From: Silvanigrella paludirubra
Lineage (GTDB): Bacteria > Bdellovibrionota_B > Oligoflexia > Silvanigrellales > Silvanigrellaceae
DNA: 64,000 nt
Assembly (NCBI RefSeq): GCF_009208775.1
Contig: NZ_WFLM01000005.1
Span: forward strand, 127,168 to 191,167
Direction: 5' to 3'
Position 1 is the stretch's first letter, and each line of letters starts with the position of its first letter. Of this stretch, positions 34,057 through 42,982 are shown in pieces. The notes under the pieces are model-generated. The model ran no database searches and was not told the origin of the DNA. It saw nothing but the letters and a program-made list of their open reading frames with translations. The position numbers were made by a program, and so were the translations under genes.

Positions 34057-36516
34057 ATGAATTCAAAGAATTTACTTGACAATGAAAAAGTATATATACT
34101 TGATAAATTATCTGATAAAGATCTTAAATTTGGTCAAAAATTATTTTTAGTCATAGAAAATTTAGAGAAATTATCAACATCAAAAAATATTTTAAATTTT
34201 AATTATAAAACATTATTAAATATGAATTATAATTTTCCAAAATCGTTGCAAATTACAGCTTTAAAAACCGAAAAATTATTAGATTCAAAAACAACTTATC
34301 CTGTTTTTTATGCAAAAATAATCTATTTAATTTGTCGATTTTATATTTTAAATAAAATAAAAAAAAATGACAGTAATACAAGTCCATTATTTTATAATAA
34401 AAATATAAATGAGAAAGAATTTTTATCATTATTAGACCCTATCATATTTTATAGTCAAGAAAATTTTATATTTATTTTTGATGAAAAAAAACAAAAAAAC
34501 ATTGATAAATATATATTATTAGCCAAAGATTTAGCTTATAATATAATTATATCAAATATAAATGAAGAAAAATACTTTCCTGCTATTTACAATACATATA
34601 ATAAAGACTCAAAATTCATGGAACTTTATAATAATGACTCCTACTGTTATGGTAAAGTAATAAATGGGAAATTGTTTTCTGGTGAAGTAAAAAATTACAA
34701 ATTAAATGGCGCTACATTTAATGGAAAATTTTATGATTCAGAAATATTTAATGGCCATGTGATTAATTATTCAGTTGGTGGAGGAACTTTTACTGGTGAG
34801 ATTAAAAATAAAATAATGTGGAAAGGAAAAGCTGAAAATATACAATATAACATTAATAATAATTTAGGGACTTTTTCTGGCGAAATATCTAATGGAATAT
34901 TTTGGTCAGGTATAGCTGACAATATTTCTTATTCAAAAGCAAAAAATTCTAATAAAACAGTTTTTTGTGGGATTTATAAATATGGCATGGAATATGATGG
35001 ATATATTTATGAAACTATCAAAAACTCTGATCCTGCTTTAAATGATATAATTATTAAAACAAAAATTCAAGAAGGTTCATTTTCAAATGAAATACCTAAA
35101 CTACAGAGAGCTGATTCTCAAACATATTTTCAAAAGTTAATTGATACCAATCCCAAAAATACAGATATTAAAAAGAAAATTTTAATTGGGGATAAAAATA
35201 CCTTTAAAAATCTAAGTTTAGAAGAAAAATTTGATATTAATAATGATAGCAGCAGAAGATTTTTTGAGACTGTTTTTGCAAAAAAACTTTTAAATTATAC
35301 AATTAATCATAAAATAACGAATAACTCAATTCATCAGGAAAAAATTAAATATCGAATTAAAAATTTAGAAGAATTTACTCATTTTTTGTTAAATTTAAGC
35401 GAAATTGTCATACATAAACAGCATTTTAATGAATGGAAAAACGCAAAAAACGACAACCCTCCAAATAAAAATAGCACTTTAAAGCAATACTCTGCTAAGA
35501 AAAAATCGTTAGATTCTTCTCTAGAAAATATAATTGAGTCAAAATACCATGATGAAGAAGTTTTTGCAAAACAAAAAAAAATAATTGCTGATATTTATGA
35601 TCTACATTATTTGCAATATTCATCTGATAAAGAAGGAACTGATAAAGGCATAAAGAGTAAAATATATGAAGATGAATTAGGTATAGATTCAAATCTTTAC
35701 AATTCAAACCCTTTGTATGTAAAACGCGGTAGATTAGATAACGGATTTTTTAGAAGAATTGAAAGCAAGCATCAAGGAATTTTAAGAAGTATTGATCCAA
35801 CTCCGCGAAATTTAGTGGACTTAAAAATGGATTCGAATTTAAAAAAATATGATGGAGTAACAAATAAAGACTTTAATGACAGTAATGTACGTTGTCCAGA
35901 TAGATTTGAGATGGATTTTCCGAATAAGGGAAATAATAGCGACAAAGATTCATGGTTGACTTCAAACTTTGCCAAGCAAGTTCATCCTGTTGTAAATGGG
36001 ATGTCAGGCTCTATTCTTTGTCAAATACGTTTTTTAGTTTATTGTAAAAACTTTTGTGATAAGTACAGGATAGATAGAAAATTCCCTAAAAACTCAGATG
36101 AATATATTAAAAACATAAAATTTATTCATTTCATTAAAAACTATAAGAAAACATACAATAGAGGAATTCCATCATTTAGATTTTCTCAGGTAAGAGATTA
36201 TTTAAGAATAGTAACTGGTTTATTTGTATTTTATGAAGGAGGCCATACTTTAAATGAAATAATGTCTCCATTTGATTTAGATATTGTCAAAAAAAGACTT
36301 ACACAAACATTCCCGAATCACTCTGAAATTATTGATGGTAGACAGAAAAATGTTTCACTGAATTTTGAAAATATTTTATTTAAAGACAATTTAGAAGTCT
36401 TGGATAGCTCAATTATTGAAACTGAATTTTACTACAAACAAATAAAATTAAGGAATAAATTACACAATGAAATTTTATTAAATAGGACAATTCTTAAAAA
36501 AATAAATCCTATATAA
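34057..36516 (+). CDS. Large protein of unknown function with MORN-like repeats
   Basis: An 819-residue protein I cannot assign. It has no signal peptide or membrane segment. Residues 1-190 are predominantly helical. Residues 198-318 are MORN-like beta-hairpin repeats: GKVINGKLFSGEVKNYKLNG, ATFNGKFYDSEIFNGHVINY, GGGTFTGEIKN and GTFSGEISNGIFWSGIADNI. The C-terminal half is charged. It contains VHPVVNGMSGSILCQIRFLV (about 643) and, about 85 residues later, FYEGGHTLNEIM, two motif-like patches spaced as in an enzyme or a host-interacting protein. MORN repeats bind lipids or proteins at membranes. AAAGGAT precedes ATG 34057. The gene stands alone. Confidence 0.6.
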   Translation: MNSKNLLDNEKVYILDKLSDKDLKFGQKLFLVIENLEKLSTSKNILNFNYKTLLNMNYNFPKSLQITALKTEKLLDSKTTYPVFYAKIIYLICRFYILNKIKKNDSNTSPLFYNKNINEKEFLSLLDPIIFYSQENFIFIFDEKKQKNIDKYILLAKDLAYNIIISNINEEKYFPAIYNTYNKDSKFMELYNNDSYCYGKVINGKLFSGEVKNYKLNGATFNGKFYDSEIFNGHVINYSVGGGTFTGEIKNKIMWKGKAENIQYNINNNLGTFSGEISNGIFWSGIADNISYSKAKNSNKTVFCGIYKYGMEYDGYIYETIKNSDPALNDIIIKTKIQEGSFSNEIPKLQRADSQTYFQKLIDTNPKNTDIKKKILIGDKNTFKNLSLEEKFDINNDSSRRFFETVFAKKLLNYTINHKITNNSIHQEKIKYRIKNLEEFTHFLLNLSEIVIHKQHFNEWKNAKNDNPPNKNSTLKQYSAKKKSLDSSLENIIESKYHDEEVFAKQKKIIADIYDLHYLQYSSDKEGTDKGIKSKIYEDELGIDSNLYNSNPLYVKRGRLDNGFFRRIESKHQGILRSIDPTPRNLVDLKMDSNLKKYDGVTNKDFNDSNVRCPDRFEMDFPNKGNNSDKDSWLTSNFAKQVHPVVNGMSGSILCQIRFLVYCKNFCDKYRIDRKFPKNSDEYIKNIKFIHFIKNYKKTYNRGIPSFRFSQVRDYLRIVTGLFVFYEGGHTLNEIMSPFDLDIVKKRLTQTFPNHSEIIDGRQKNVSLNFENILFKDNLEVLDSSIIETEFYYKQIKLRNKLHNEILLNRTILKKINPI

Positions 36517-36521
36517 AATTA

Positions 36522-36851
36522 CTATCTATTATATTTCATATTAAAATCTTGATCAGACATAATTAAAAATAAAATGCCTTCAATTAAGGAAATAACGCTA
36601 GGTATGAAAGTCCATGTAAAAATCAAATATAAAACACCTAGCCAAATTTTACCTAAATAAAATTTATGCGCTCCAAATGAACCTAAAAAGAAAGCAAATA
36701 AAGCAGCAGCAATCCTATTTTTTTCATTTAAATTTGAAGCATGAGCTTGTCTGCAGCCACAATTTGGACAGATTTCTGCTCTCAATTTAATTATTTTTCC
36801 ACAATCAGAACAGTATTTACTATTTTCATCTTTATATAAAATATTTTCCAT
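36522..36851 (-). CDS. TM2-domain protein with N-terminal zinc ribbon
   Basis: A 109-residue membrane protein. The zinc ribbon YCSDCGKIIKLRAEICPNCG (two CxxC) at about 13-32 is followed by the TM2 domain. It reads AALFAFFLGSFGAHKFYLGK, then IWLGVLYLIFTWTFIPSVIS and SDQDFNMKYN: two membrane helices with the GxxGAHxFYLG turn and the trailing D-x-D-F-N-x-K-Y-N that define the family. Function in bacteria is unknown; probably inner membrane with the ribbon in the cytoplasm. AGGAAAT precedes ATG 36851. It converges on the MORN-like gene with five bases between stops. Confidence 0.88.
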   Translation of the reverse strand: MENILYKDENSKYCSDCGKIIKLRAEICPNCGCRQAHASNLNEKNRIAAALFAFFLGSFGAHKFYLGKIWLGVLYLIFTWTFIPSVISLIEGILFLIMSDQDFNMKYNR

Positions 36852-36902
36852 ATATTATTTCCTGTAAGAACAAATAAAAAATAAAGAAGGGAATATAAAA
36901 TA

Positions 36903-37418
36903 TTATACCTTTATATATTGCATATAAAACTTTAATTCTTCAATAGATTCAATTATATCATCAATAGCTCGATGCTTATGTTTTTTATTATATTTTTTAT
37001 TATAAATACCTTCAAACAAAATTTTAAAACTAGAAACATCTAACATGCGATAATGTAATGTTTTTGCAAAATCAGGCATCCATTGATCAATAAATTTTCT
37101 ATCTTGTCCTATAGAATTACCAGCAAGTAATGCCCGATCTGAAGGGGAAAATTCTTTTATTATTTTTATAAGTTCTTTTTCAACCTCTGCCTCAGGTTTA
37201 CCATGAGGGACTTTTGCGGTTAAACCACTCTTACCATGATGCTCTGTACACCAAGCATCCATTCCCTTTAAAACAATATCCTCTTGAAAAACGATAGTTT
37301 CGTATTCTTTAACTATATTCAAAGATAAATCTGTTACCAAAAGAGCTACTTCAAGAATTCTTTCTTTAGTATGCTCTAAACCAGACATTTCCATATCTAG
37401 CCAAAATAAATGTTTCAT
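36903..37418 (-). CDS. orn: Oligoribonuclease
   Basis: A 171-residue DEDDh 3-prime to 5-prime exonuclease that degrades very short RNAs, including pGpG from c-di-GMP breakdown. HLFWLDMEMSGLEHTKERIL holds the first D and E; GNSIGQDRKFIDQW gives the next acidic residue; and HRAIDDIIESIEELKFYMQY supplies the final histidine and aspartate. Length and motifs match Escherichia coli Orn, somewhat shorter than the usual 180. It sits 54 bases after valS on the same strand but a good terminator lies between, so it probably has its own promoter. Cytoplasmic. Confidence 0.95.
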   Translation of the reverse strand: MKHLFWLDMEMSGLEHTKERILEVALLVTDLSLNIVKEYETIVFQEDIVLKGMDAWCTEHHGKSGLTAKVPHGKPEAEVEKELIKIIKEFSPSDRALLAGNSIGQDRKFIDQWMPDFAKTLHYRMLDVSSFKILFEGIYNKKYNKKHKHRAIDDIIESIEELKFYMQYIKV

Positions 37419-37433
37419 TAATCATCTTTCCAT

Positions 37434-37465
37434 AAAAAAAATAAAAGAGAGCTTATAAGCTCTCT
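37434..37465 (-). terminator. Intrinsic terminator after valS
   Basis: The palindrome AGAGAGCTTATAAGCTCTCT (37446-37465) folds into a perfect stem. On the minus strand it runs into TTTATTTTTTTT. It separates valS from orn. Confidence 0.88.
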
Positions 37466-37472
37466 CTTTATC

Positions 37473-40136
37473 TTAAAGTAATTTCAAAGATTCTTGCAAC
37501 ATTTCAAGCTCTTTTTGATTTTCAAGAAGCTGCTTTTTGGCACCTTCTAGAATATGAGCAGGGGCTCCGTTGGTAAATTCTTTGTTGCTTAAACGCTTTT
37601 CAACACCTGATATTGTGTTTGTTACCTTTTCAATTTTTTTAAGCAATCGCTCTTTTTCAGCTTGTCTATCAACCAATCCTTCCAAACTTACAAAAAGTTC
37701 AGATCCATTTACAAGAGAAGGTGCACAAAATCCTTTTTGCTCTGTAGCAAAATTAAATTTAGCTTTTGCTAATGCTTCCATTTGTGGAGTTAAATTACCA
37801 AATCGAGATTGTGAATCTTTTAAATAAACAGTGAGTTCTGTGGCTGGGTGAATATTAAATTTACCTCTTATCGCTCTTACAGCTATAACCACAGCCTGGA
37901 CTTCTCGCATATGATGAATTGAATTTTCATCGATCATTTGTGAGCTTGACTCTGGAAGTTTTTCAAACCCAATTGTTTTTCCTTCATGTGATGGATTTAA
38001 TTGTTGCCATATTTCTTCTGTAATAAAAGGCATGATTGGATGCATAATCCGCAAAATTCCATCAAATATTTGGAATGCAAGAGTTAATGTTTCTTTTGCT
38101 AAATTTTTATTATTTTCATCTGCTAAACGTGGTTTTAATAACTCAACAAACCAATCGCAATAAGTCATCCAAATAAATTCATACATAGAGCTTGAATATT
38201 GGGAAAATTCATAACGAGAAATATTATCATGAACTTTTCTAACAACATCAAAAAATTCGCTTGTAATCCAGCCCATAATGGCGTCATCTGATTTTGATTT
38301 TAAATCATCAAATGAAATTTTAGAGGGATCAACATTAAATTTTTCTGCATTCATAGTTAAAAAACGAGTTGCATTCCAAATTTTATTTGCAAATGTTTTA
38401 CCTAATTCACAACACTCATCACTCCAAAAAATATCTTGACCAGTAACAATTTGATTCACAAGAGAGAAACGCATTGCATCGGTACCATATTTAGCCATTA
38501 TGCCAGCAACATCTGGAGAATTGCCTAATGATTTGCTCATTTTTCTACCACGAGAATCACGAACAATAGGTGTAAAGTAACAATGCTTAAATGGAGTTTC
38601 ACCTGTAAAATACTCACCTGCCATTACCATTCTTGCAATCCAAAAGAATATAATATCAGCTCCCGTAACAATAACATTTGTTGGGTAATAATATTCTAAA
38701 TCTAATTTTTCTTGCTCAGAAGGATTCGCCCAATTATGAACTCCAAAAGGCCATAGCCAAGAGCTTGCCCAAGTATCGAGAGCATCGGGATCTTGAGTTA
38801 ATTTATCATGGCCACATTTATCACACTTAATTGGAGGTTTTTCTTCACAATGCACATGATTACATTGATCACATGTGTACATTGGTAAACGATGTCCCCA
38901 CCATAATTGACGAGAAATACACCAATCTTGAATATTGGTGAGCCAATGCTCCCATGTTTTTTCTTGGTGTGTTGGTATTAATTTTAAACGCCCAGAACGA
39001 GTTGCGTCTAAAGTCATGTCTGCTAGTTTTTCCATTTTAATGTACCATTGTTCACTTAAATAGTATTCAATTGGCACATTTCCGCGCTCAGAAATTCCGA
39101 CAACAAGTTTATGTGGCTGTATTTTTTCAACAAGACCTAGTTCTTCTAATTCAGATACAAGTTTTTTACGCGCAACAAAACGATCTAGACCTTGATAAGA
39201 TTCAGGTGCATTTTCATTAAGACGTGCATCAGGATGAAATATATTTAATAAACCTAATTTATGTCTTTTACCTACTTCAAAGTCATTCATATCGTGAGCA
39301 GGAGTGATTTTTACAATACCAGTTCCAAACTCTTTTTCTACAAAATAATCTGCAATCACTGGGATTTTACGATTACAAATAGGAACTAAAACATTTTTTC
39401 CAATTAAATGAGAATAGCGATCATCACTTGGATGAACGGCAACAGCAAGGTCTCCGAACAAAGTTTCGGGACGGGTGGTTGCTACAATTATATATTCATT
39501 TGAACTTCCCTCAATAGGGTAACGTAAATGCCAAAGTGATCCATTGCGCTCTTCGGGATTGACTTCTTCATCAGATATAACCGATTGGCTTACAGGGCAC
39601 CAGTTTACAAGTCTATGGTTTTTATAAATAAGACCATCTTTATATAACTTTACAATACCTTTAGTAACAGCTGCTGAATATTTTTCGTCCATTGTAAAAG
39701 TATTACGAGACCAATCACAACTGATTCCCAAAGTTTTTAAATAGTCTTCAATGCGCCCGCCGTATTTTTCTTTCCACTCCCAAGCGTGTTCCAAAAACTT
39801 TTCACGACCGATTTCTTTTTTAGAAATGCCTTGATCTGCCAACATTTTTGTTACTTTAGCTTCAGTGGCAATACTTGCGTGATCTGTCCCAGGAATCCAA
39901 CATGCTTCATACCCCTTCGCCCTATGCCAACGAATGAGAATATCTTGTAGGGTAAACATCATATGACCCATTGTTAAGTCACCCGTGACGTTTGGAGGAG
40001 GCATCACAATGGTATAAGGCTTTTTATCTGGATTGCGGGAAGATTTATAAAAATTATTTATATTCCAATAGTTACGTAATTTCGCTTCTGCTTGAGAAGG
40101 TTCGAAGGCTTTGGTAAAAGCTTCAAATTTTGTCAC
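37473..40136 (-). CDS. valS: Valyl-tRNA synthetase
   Basis: An 887-residue class I synthetase that charges tRNA-Val. PPPNVTGDLTMGHMMFTLQD carries the HIGH-type motif (here TMGH). The editing (CP1) domain includes TTRPETLFGDLAVAVHPSD. A double CxxC zinc-binding element follows (CDQCNHVHCEEKPPIKCDKC). GRKMSKSLGN is the KMSKS motif, and the last 60 residues form the usual C-terminal coiled coil. The start is GTG 40136 with AGGAG seven bases upstream. An intrinsic terminator follows. Length is typical. Confidence 0.98.
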   Translation of the reverse strand: MTKFEAFTKAFEPSQAEAKLRNYWNINNFYKSSRNPDKKPYTIVMPPPNVTGDLTMGHMMFTLQDILIRWHRAKGYEACWIPGTDHASIATEAKVTKMLADQGISKKEIGREKFLEHAWEWKEKYGGRIEDYLKTLGISCDWSRNTFTMDEKYSAAVTKGIVKLYKDGLIYKNHRLVNWCPVSQSVISDEEVNPEERNGSLWHLRYPIEGSSNEYIIVATTRPETLFGDLAVAVHPSDDRYSHLIGKNVLVPICNRKIPVIADYFVEKEFGTGIVKITPAHDMNDFEVGKRHKLGLLNIFHPDARLNENAPESYQGLDRFVARKKLVSELEELGLVEKIQPHKLVVGISERGNVPIEYYLSEQWYIKMEKLADMTLDATRSGRLKLIPTHQEKTWEHWLTNIQDWCISRQLWWGHRLPMYTCDQCNHVHCEEKPPIKCDKCGHDKLTQDPDALDTWASSWLWPFGVHNWANPSEQEKLDLEYYYPTNVIVTGADIIFFWIARMVMAGEYFTGETPFKHCYFTPIVRDSRGRKMSKSLGNSPDVAGIMAKYGTDAMRFSLVNQIVTGQDIFWSDECCELGKTFANKIWNATRFLTMNAEKFNVDPSKISFDDLKSKSDDAIMGWITSEFFDVVRKVHDNISRYEFSQYSSSMYEFIWMTYCDWFVELLKPRLADENNKNLAKETLTLAFQIFDGILRIMHPIMPFITEEIWQQLNPSHEGKTIGFEKLPESSSQMIDENSIHHMREVQAVVIAVRAIRGKFNIHPATELTVYLKDSQSRFGNLTPQMEALAKAKFNFATEQKGFCAPSLVNGSELFVSLEGLVDRQAEKERLLKKIEKVTNTISGVEKRLSNKEFTNGAPAHILEGAKKQLLENQKELEMLQESLKLL

Positions 40137-40233
40137 GGGCGGCTCCTTTGCTTAAAACATACCCGTTTTTATTACCACTGAATAAAATTAGACACAACTT
40201 ATAAAAGAATTTCAATTTATTGAAAATTTATTT

Positions 40234-41025
40234 CTATTGTTGATGAATACAACCTATTTTTTTATAGCTTTTATAAAGTTCATTAACAGCATCTTTTATA
40301 TTTATTTTAGTATTATTTTTTGTATTTATAAAACAATTATGAGTTATTTCACTTGAATTAATATCAATATTATTATATATTCTTAAAAAAGCTAGATTGG
40401 AAGTTATATTTAAATTCAAACACCTTTTATCACCCAATCCTTTATTTTTATAAACTACATAAATGGCCTGAATTAACTTATCACTTAAAGATCCTCTCGT
40501 GTTTAAAAACGATTTTTCCATAAATTTAATTATATTAATGTTTGTTAATAAATTACCCGCGATAGCATAAACATATCTATTTGTTTCACCAAGTATACTA
40601 TATTTTTTATCAAAAACACCACCGCCAGTGATTACTGCGTTAGTAAATTGTTTATTTATATTTTTTTTTACAATAAGATATTGTCTATCTTGGTAAGAAG
40701 GATCCATATCAATAGAGGAAAGATATTGAAGAATAAAATCTGCTGAATAATAAGGATCGTCTTGATACATAATATGTTCAGCAGTATTATACCAGTCAAG
40801 ATTTTGATTTCCAATTAATCCTTGGGTAATCATTATACCATATCCATTTCCATTAAAAACCACATAATCAATAAATTCATTTGTAAGAGAAACATCTTCA
40901 TCAATACAAGTTGCAAAAACAGAACCAGAAATATTTGTTTCTTTATCAATAGCAACCATAGAAAATGTAGCAAATATAAAACGACTATAAAATATAATAA
41001 AAATAGAAAATAATATTTTTAACAT
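40234..41025 (-). CDS. Secreted DUF1028 family protein (Ntn-hydrolase-like)
   Basis: A 263-residue protein with a signal peptide ending FIFA, directly before TFSMVAIDKETNISGSVFAT. DUF1028 proteins begin with just this TFS(I/V)VA strand, and the threonine released by signal cleavage could be the N-terminal nucleophile of an Ntn-hydrolase. Further family features are GIMITQGLIGNQNLDWYN and ETNRYVYAIAGNLLTNINII. The family is often placed near peptidases or carbamoyl-related genes, but its activity is not well established. AAGGAATATC precedes ATG 41025. It follows, on the same strand, an amino-acid-type binding protein gene 28 bases upstream, so both may be one transcript. Confidence 0.82.
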   Translation of the reverse strand: MLKILFSIFIIFYSRFIFATFSMVAIDKETNISGSVFATCIDEDVSLTNEFIDYVVFNGNGYGIMITQGLIGNQNLDWYNTAEHIMYQDDPYYSADFILQYLSSIDMDPSYQDRQYLIVKKNINKQFTNAVITGGGVFDKKYSILGETNRYVYAIAGNLLTNINIIKFMEKSFLNTRGSLSDKLIQAIYVVYKNKGLGDKRCLNLNITSNLAFLRIYNNIDINSSEITHNCFINTKNNTKINIKDAVNELYKSYKKIGCIHQQ

Positions 41026-41053
41026 GATATTCCTTGAAATAATAATTCAAATA

Positions 41054-41881
41054 TTATTTTCTATATCTTTCTAATATTTTACTCATTAACTTTGGATTAT
41101 TTGCTGGTTCTGCAATAGTTTTCCATAAAAGTTTTTTTTGTTCAGTTGTTAATTTTGATTTTTTGGATATGGGATAATAATAAGAACGAAAAAGAAATGG
41201 CTTTTTAGAATATTTAATAAGATTATGAAATTCTTTATTATAATTTACACTAAATTCAGCGTAGTGAAGATTTCCTAAGACACTTCCATCACCATCTCTT
41301 AATAATTTTTGAACTGCTTTATCACTATCAAACGAGTTTTCAAAAGGTATATTCAATTCTTTTAAGTGATCAGATACAGAATACCCCAAACTAACTCGAA
41401 TAGGTCTAGGAATTAATTTTGGATCCCCCTTATATTCAAAAGGATTATTTTTTAAAGTAATTACTGTATAGCCATCACATGTAGCCATTAATTTGCAAGC
41501 ACATGACTCTTTTTCATTATTTGCGCCATCAGGATAGTCTAAAATCTCCTCTCTCTCTTTTGTATATGCTGCTAAAATAATCATATCCAATTTACCGTTC
41601 CGAATATCTTCAAAACATCTTTTCCAAGGCGCTTGTTCAATTTTTAGATCAATATCTAAAAGTTGCTTCTTTTTTAATTTTTCTATGGCTAAATTTATCA
41701 AATCAAATTTAATGCCTGTCATCTTATTATTATCAAACATAGCCATAGGAAAAAGAGGTTTGTCATCAACACAGGCTGTAATAGATATTTTATCCATTGC
41801 ATTAGCATTACTGCAGATAAAAAAAAGAAAAACGAAATAAAAGATTTTCAAATATAAACTTATTTTTTGAATTAATCTCAT
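41054..41881 (-). CDS. Amino-acid-type substrate-binding protein (PBPb / SBP family 3), orphan
   Basis: A 275-residue periplasmic protein with a signal peptide (LYLKIFYFVFLFFICSNANA then MDKIS). The mature part follows family 3: ITACVDDKPLFPMAMFDNNK, MTGIKFDLINLAIEKL, WKRCFEDIRNGKLDMIILAA and YTKEREEILDYPDG. A CACKLMATCDG insertion gives extra cysteines. GGGG precedes ATG 41881. No transporter genes adjoin it. It lies 28 bases upstream of the DUF1028 gene on the same strand and may be co-expressed. The ligand is unknown. Confidence 0.83.
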   Translation of the reverse strand: MRLIQKISLYLKIFYFVFLFFICSNANAMDKISITACVDDKPLFPMAMFDNNKMTGIKFDLINLAIEKLKKKQLLDIDLKIEQAPWKRCFEDIRNGKLDMIILAAYTKEREEILDYPDGANNEKESCACKLMATCDGYTVITLKNNPFEYKGDPKLIPRPIRVSLGYSVSDHLKELNIPFENSFDSDKAVQKLLRDGDGSVLGNLHYAEFSVNYNKEFHNLIKYSKKPFLFRSYYYPISKKSKLTTEQKKLLWKTIAEPANNPKLMSKILERYRK

Positions 41882-41917
41882 AATGACCCCAAATGGATTT
41901 ATTATACTACAGCCAAA

Positions 41918-42328
41918 TTATAGATTACTATTTTTTAACTGCAATTTATTTTTAATCATTTCTGGTACTTTAATTATTCTATTTTGTTCTTTGTCAAAAA
42001 CAACCAATTTTGTAATCACCTCTGCATGAAGAAAATCATTGACGTAAAATGCAGTTAAAAGTTCGAAAGAAGCATTAGAGATAGATAATAATTTAAGCTT
42101 AAGAATTATGGGATCATGATAATATATTGATTTTTTAAAATCTAGATTTAAACTTTTAGTAATTAATTGTAATTTATTAAAATACAAAAGTTCGTCATTT
42201 AAATAAAGCGAACGAGACTCAATAGAAATATCAATATATCTTGAACTTGTTAGATGACCATAAACATCAATATCAGACCATCGCAATTTAAAATTTTCAA
42301 TAAATAACCATTCTGAGTTTAAGTCCAT
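41918..42328 (-). CDS. Hotdog-fold acyl-CoA thioesterase-like protein
   Basis: A 136-residue 4HBT-type protein. NFKLRWSDIDVYGHLTSSRY is the family opening with the D-x-x-GH catalytic-type motif (DVYGHL), followed by a hotdog helix (IDISIESRSLYLND) and strands. The start at ATG 42328 is preferred; an upstream TTG at 42365-42367 would overlap the preceding gene by four bases but has no ribosome site. It pairs with the related hotdog gene directly upstream. The two could form a hetero-oligomer or act on different acyl groups. Confidence 0.75.
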   Translation of the reverse strand: MDLNSEWLFIENFKLRWSDIDVYGHLTSSRYIDISIESRSLYLNDELLYFNKLQLITKSLNLDFKKSIYYHDPIILKLKLLSISNASFELLTAFYVNDFLHAEVITKLVVFDKEQNRIIKVPEMIKNKLQLKNSNL

Positions 42329-42363
42329 AAATAGAATTCTTTCTAAAATTGTAATTTTAATAA

Positions 42364-42798
42364 TCAAAAATTTTCAACAATTAAATGTTCTTTTATTAGA
42401 GCAATAAATTTTTCAGGAAATTTAACCATTTTATTTGTTTTGAAATTAAAACTCACTAACTTAATGAATCCAGAAGCGGATAACTCTCCATTGTCCATAT
42501 TTTTAACTATGGATTCCATTTTAACTGAAACTGGTGATAGTTCATAAAACTTAGAAGTTATTTTAATATTATCAGAATAATAAAGTTGTGACTTATATTT
42601 AAAATTTATTTCATTTACGATCAAACCTACATTATCTTCACCAATAGATAATTCTTTAAAACCATAATTTTCAAAAAAAGAGCATCTAGCATCATGTATT
42701 ATCGTAATTAATTTATCGTGACCAAGATGGTTACCATAATTTAAATCACCAATTCGAATTTGATAATATTTCTCATTTTTATATATTATTTTTTCCAT
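42364..42798 (-). CDS. Hotdog-fold acyl-CoA thioesterase (YbgC/FadM-like)
   Basis: A 144-residue 4HBT protein. YYQIRIGDLNYGNHLGHDKL is the conserved start; the catalytic aspartate is in RIGDLNYGNHLGH and a histidine follows in the place of D-x-x-G-H-V-N. The remaining strands read EINFKYKSQLYYSDNIKITS and VKMESIVKNMDNG, typical of the fold. It is the first gene of a two-gene unit with the hotdog protein at 41918. Cytoplasmic; substrate unknown. Confidence 0.8.
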   Translation of the reverse strand: MEKIIYKNEKYYQIRIGDLNYGNHLGHDKLITIIHDARCSFFENYGFKELSIGEDNVGLIVNEINFKYKSQLYYSDNIKITSKFYELSPVSVKMESIVKNMDNGELSASGFIKLVSFNFKTNKMVKFPEKFIALIKEHLIVENF

Positions 42799-42982
42799 AT
42801 ACCATCCATTTTAAACTATAATTCAAATAATAATTCAGTAAATAAAAAATATCGACCCCTCTAGATTAATGCTTTTATTTAGAAATATAAAATTTGTCAA
42901 TATTTTATAATTTGTTTAAATATTGCATAATTTTAAGAACTGAAGTATCATAAACTTTATTATACTTAAATAAGGAATTCAA

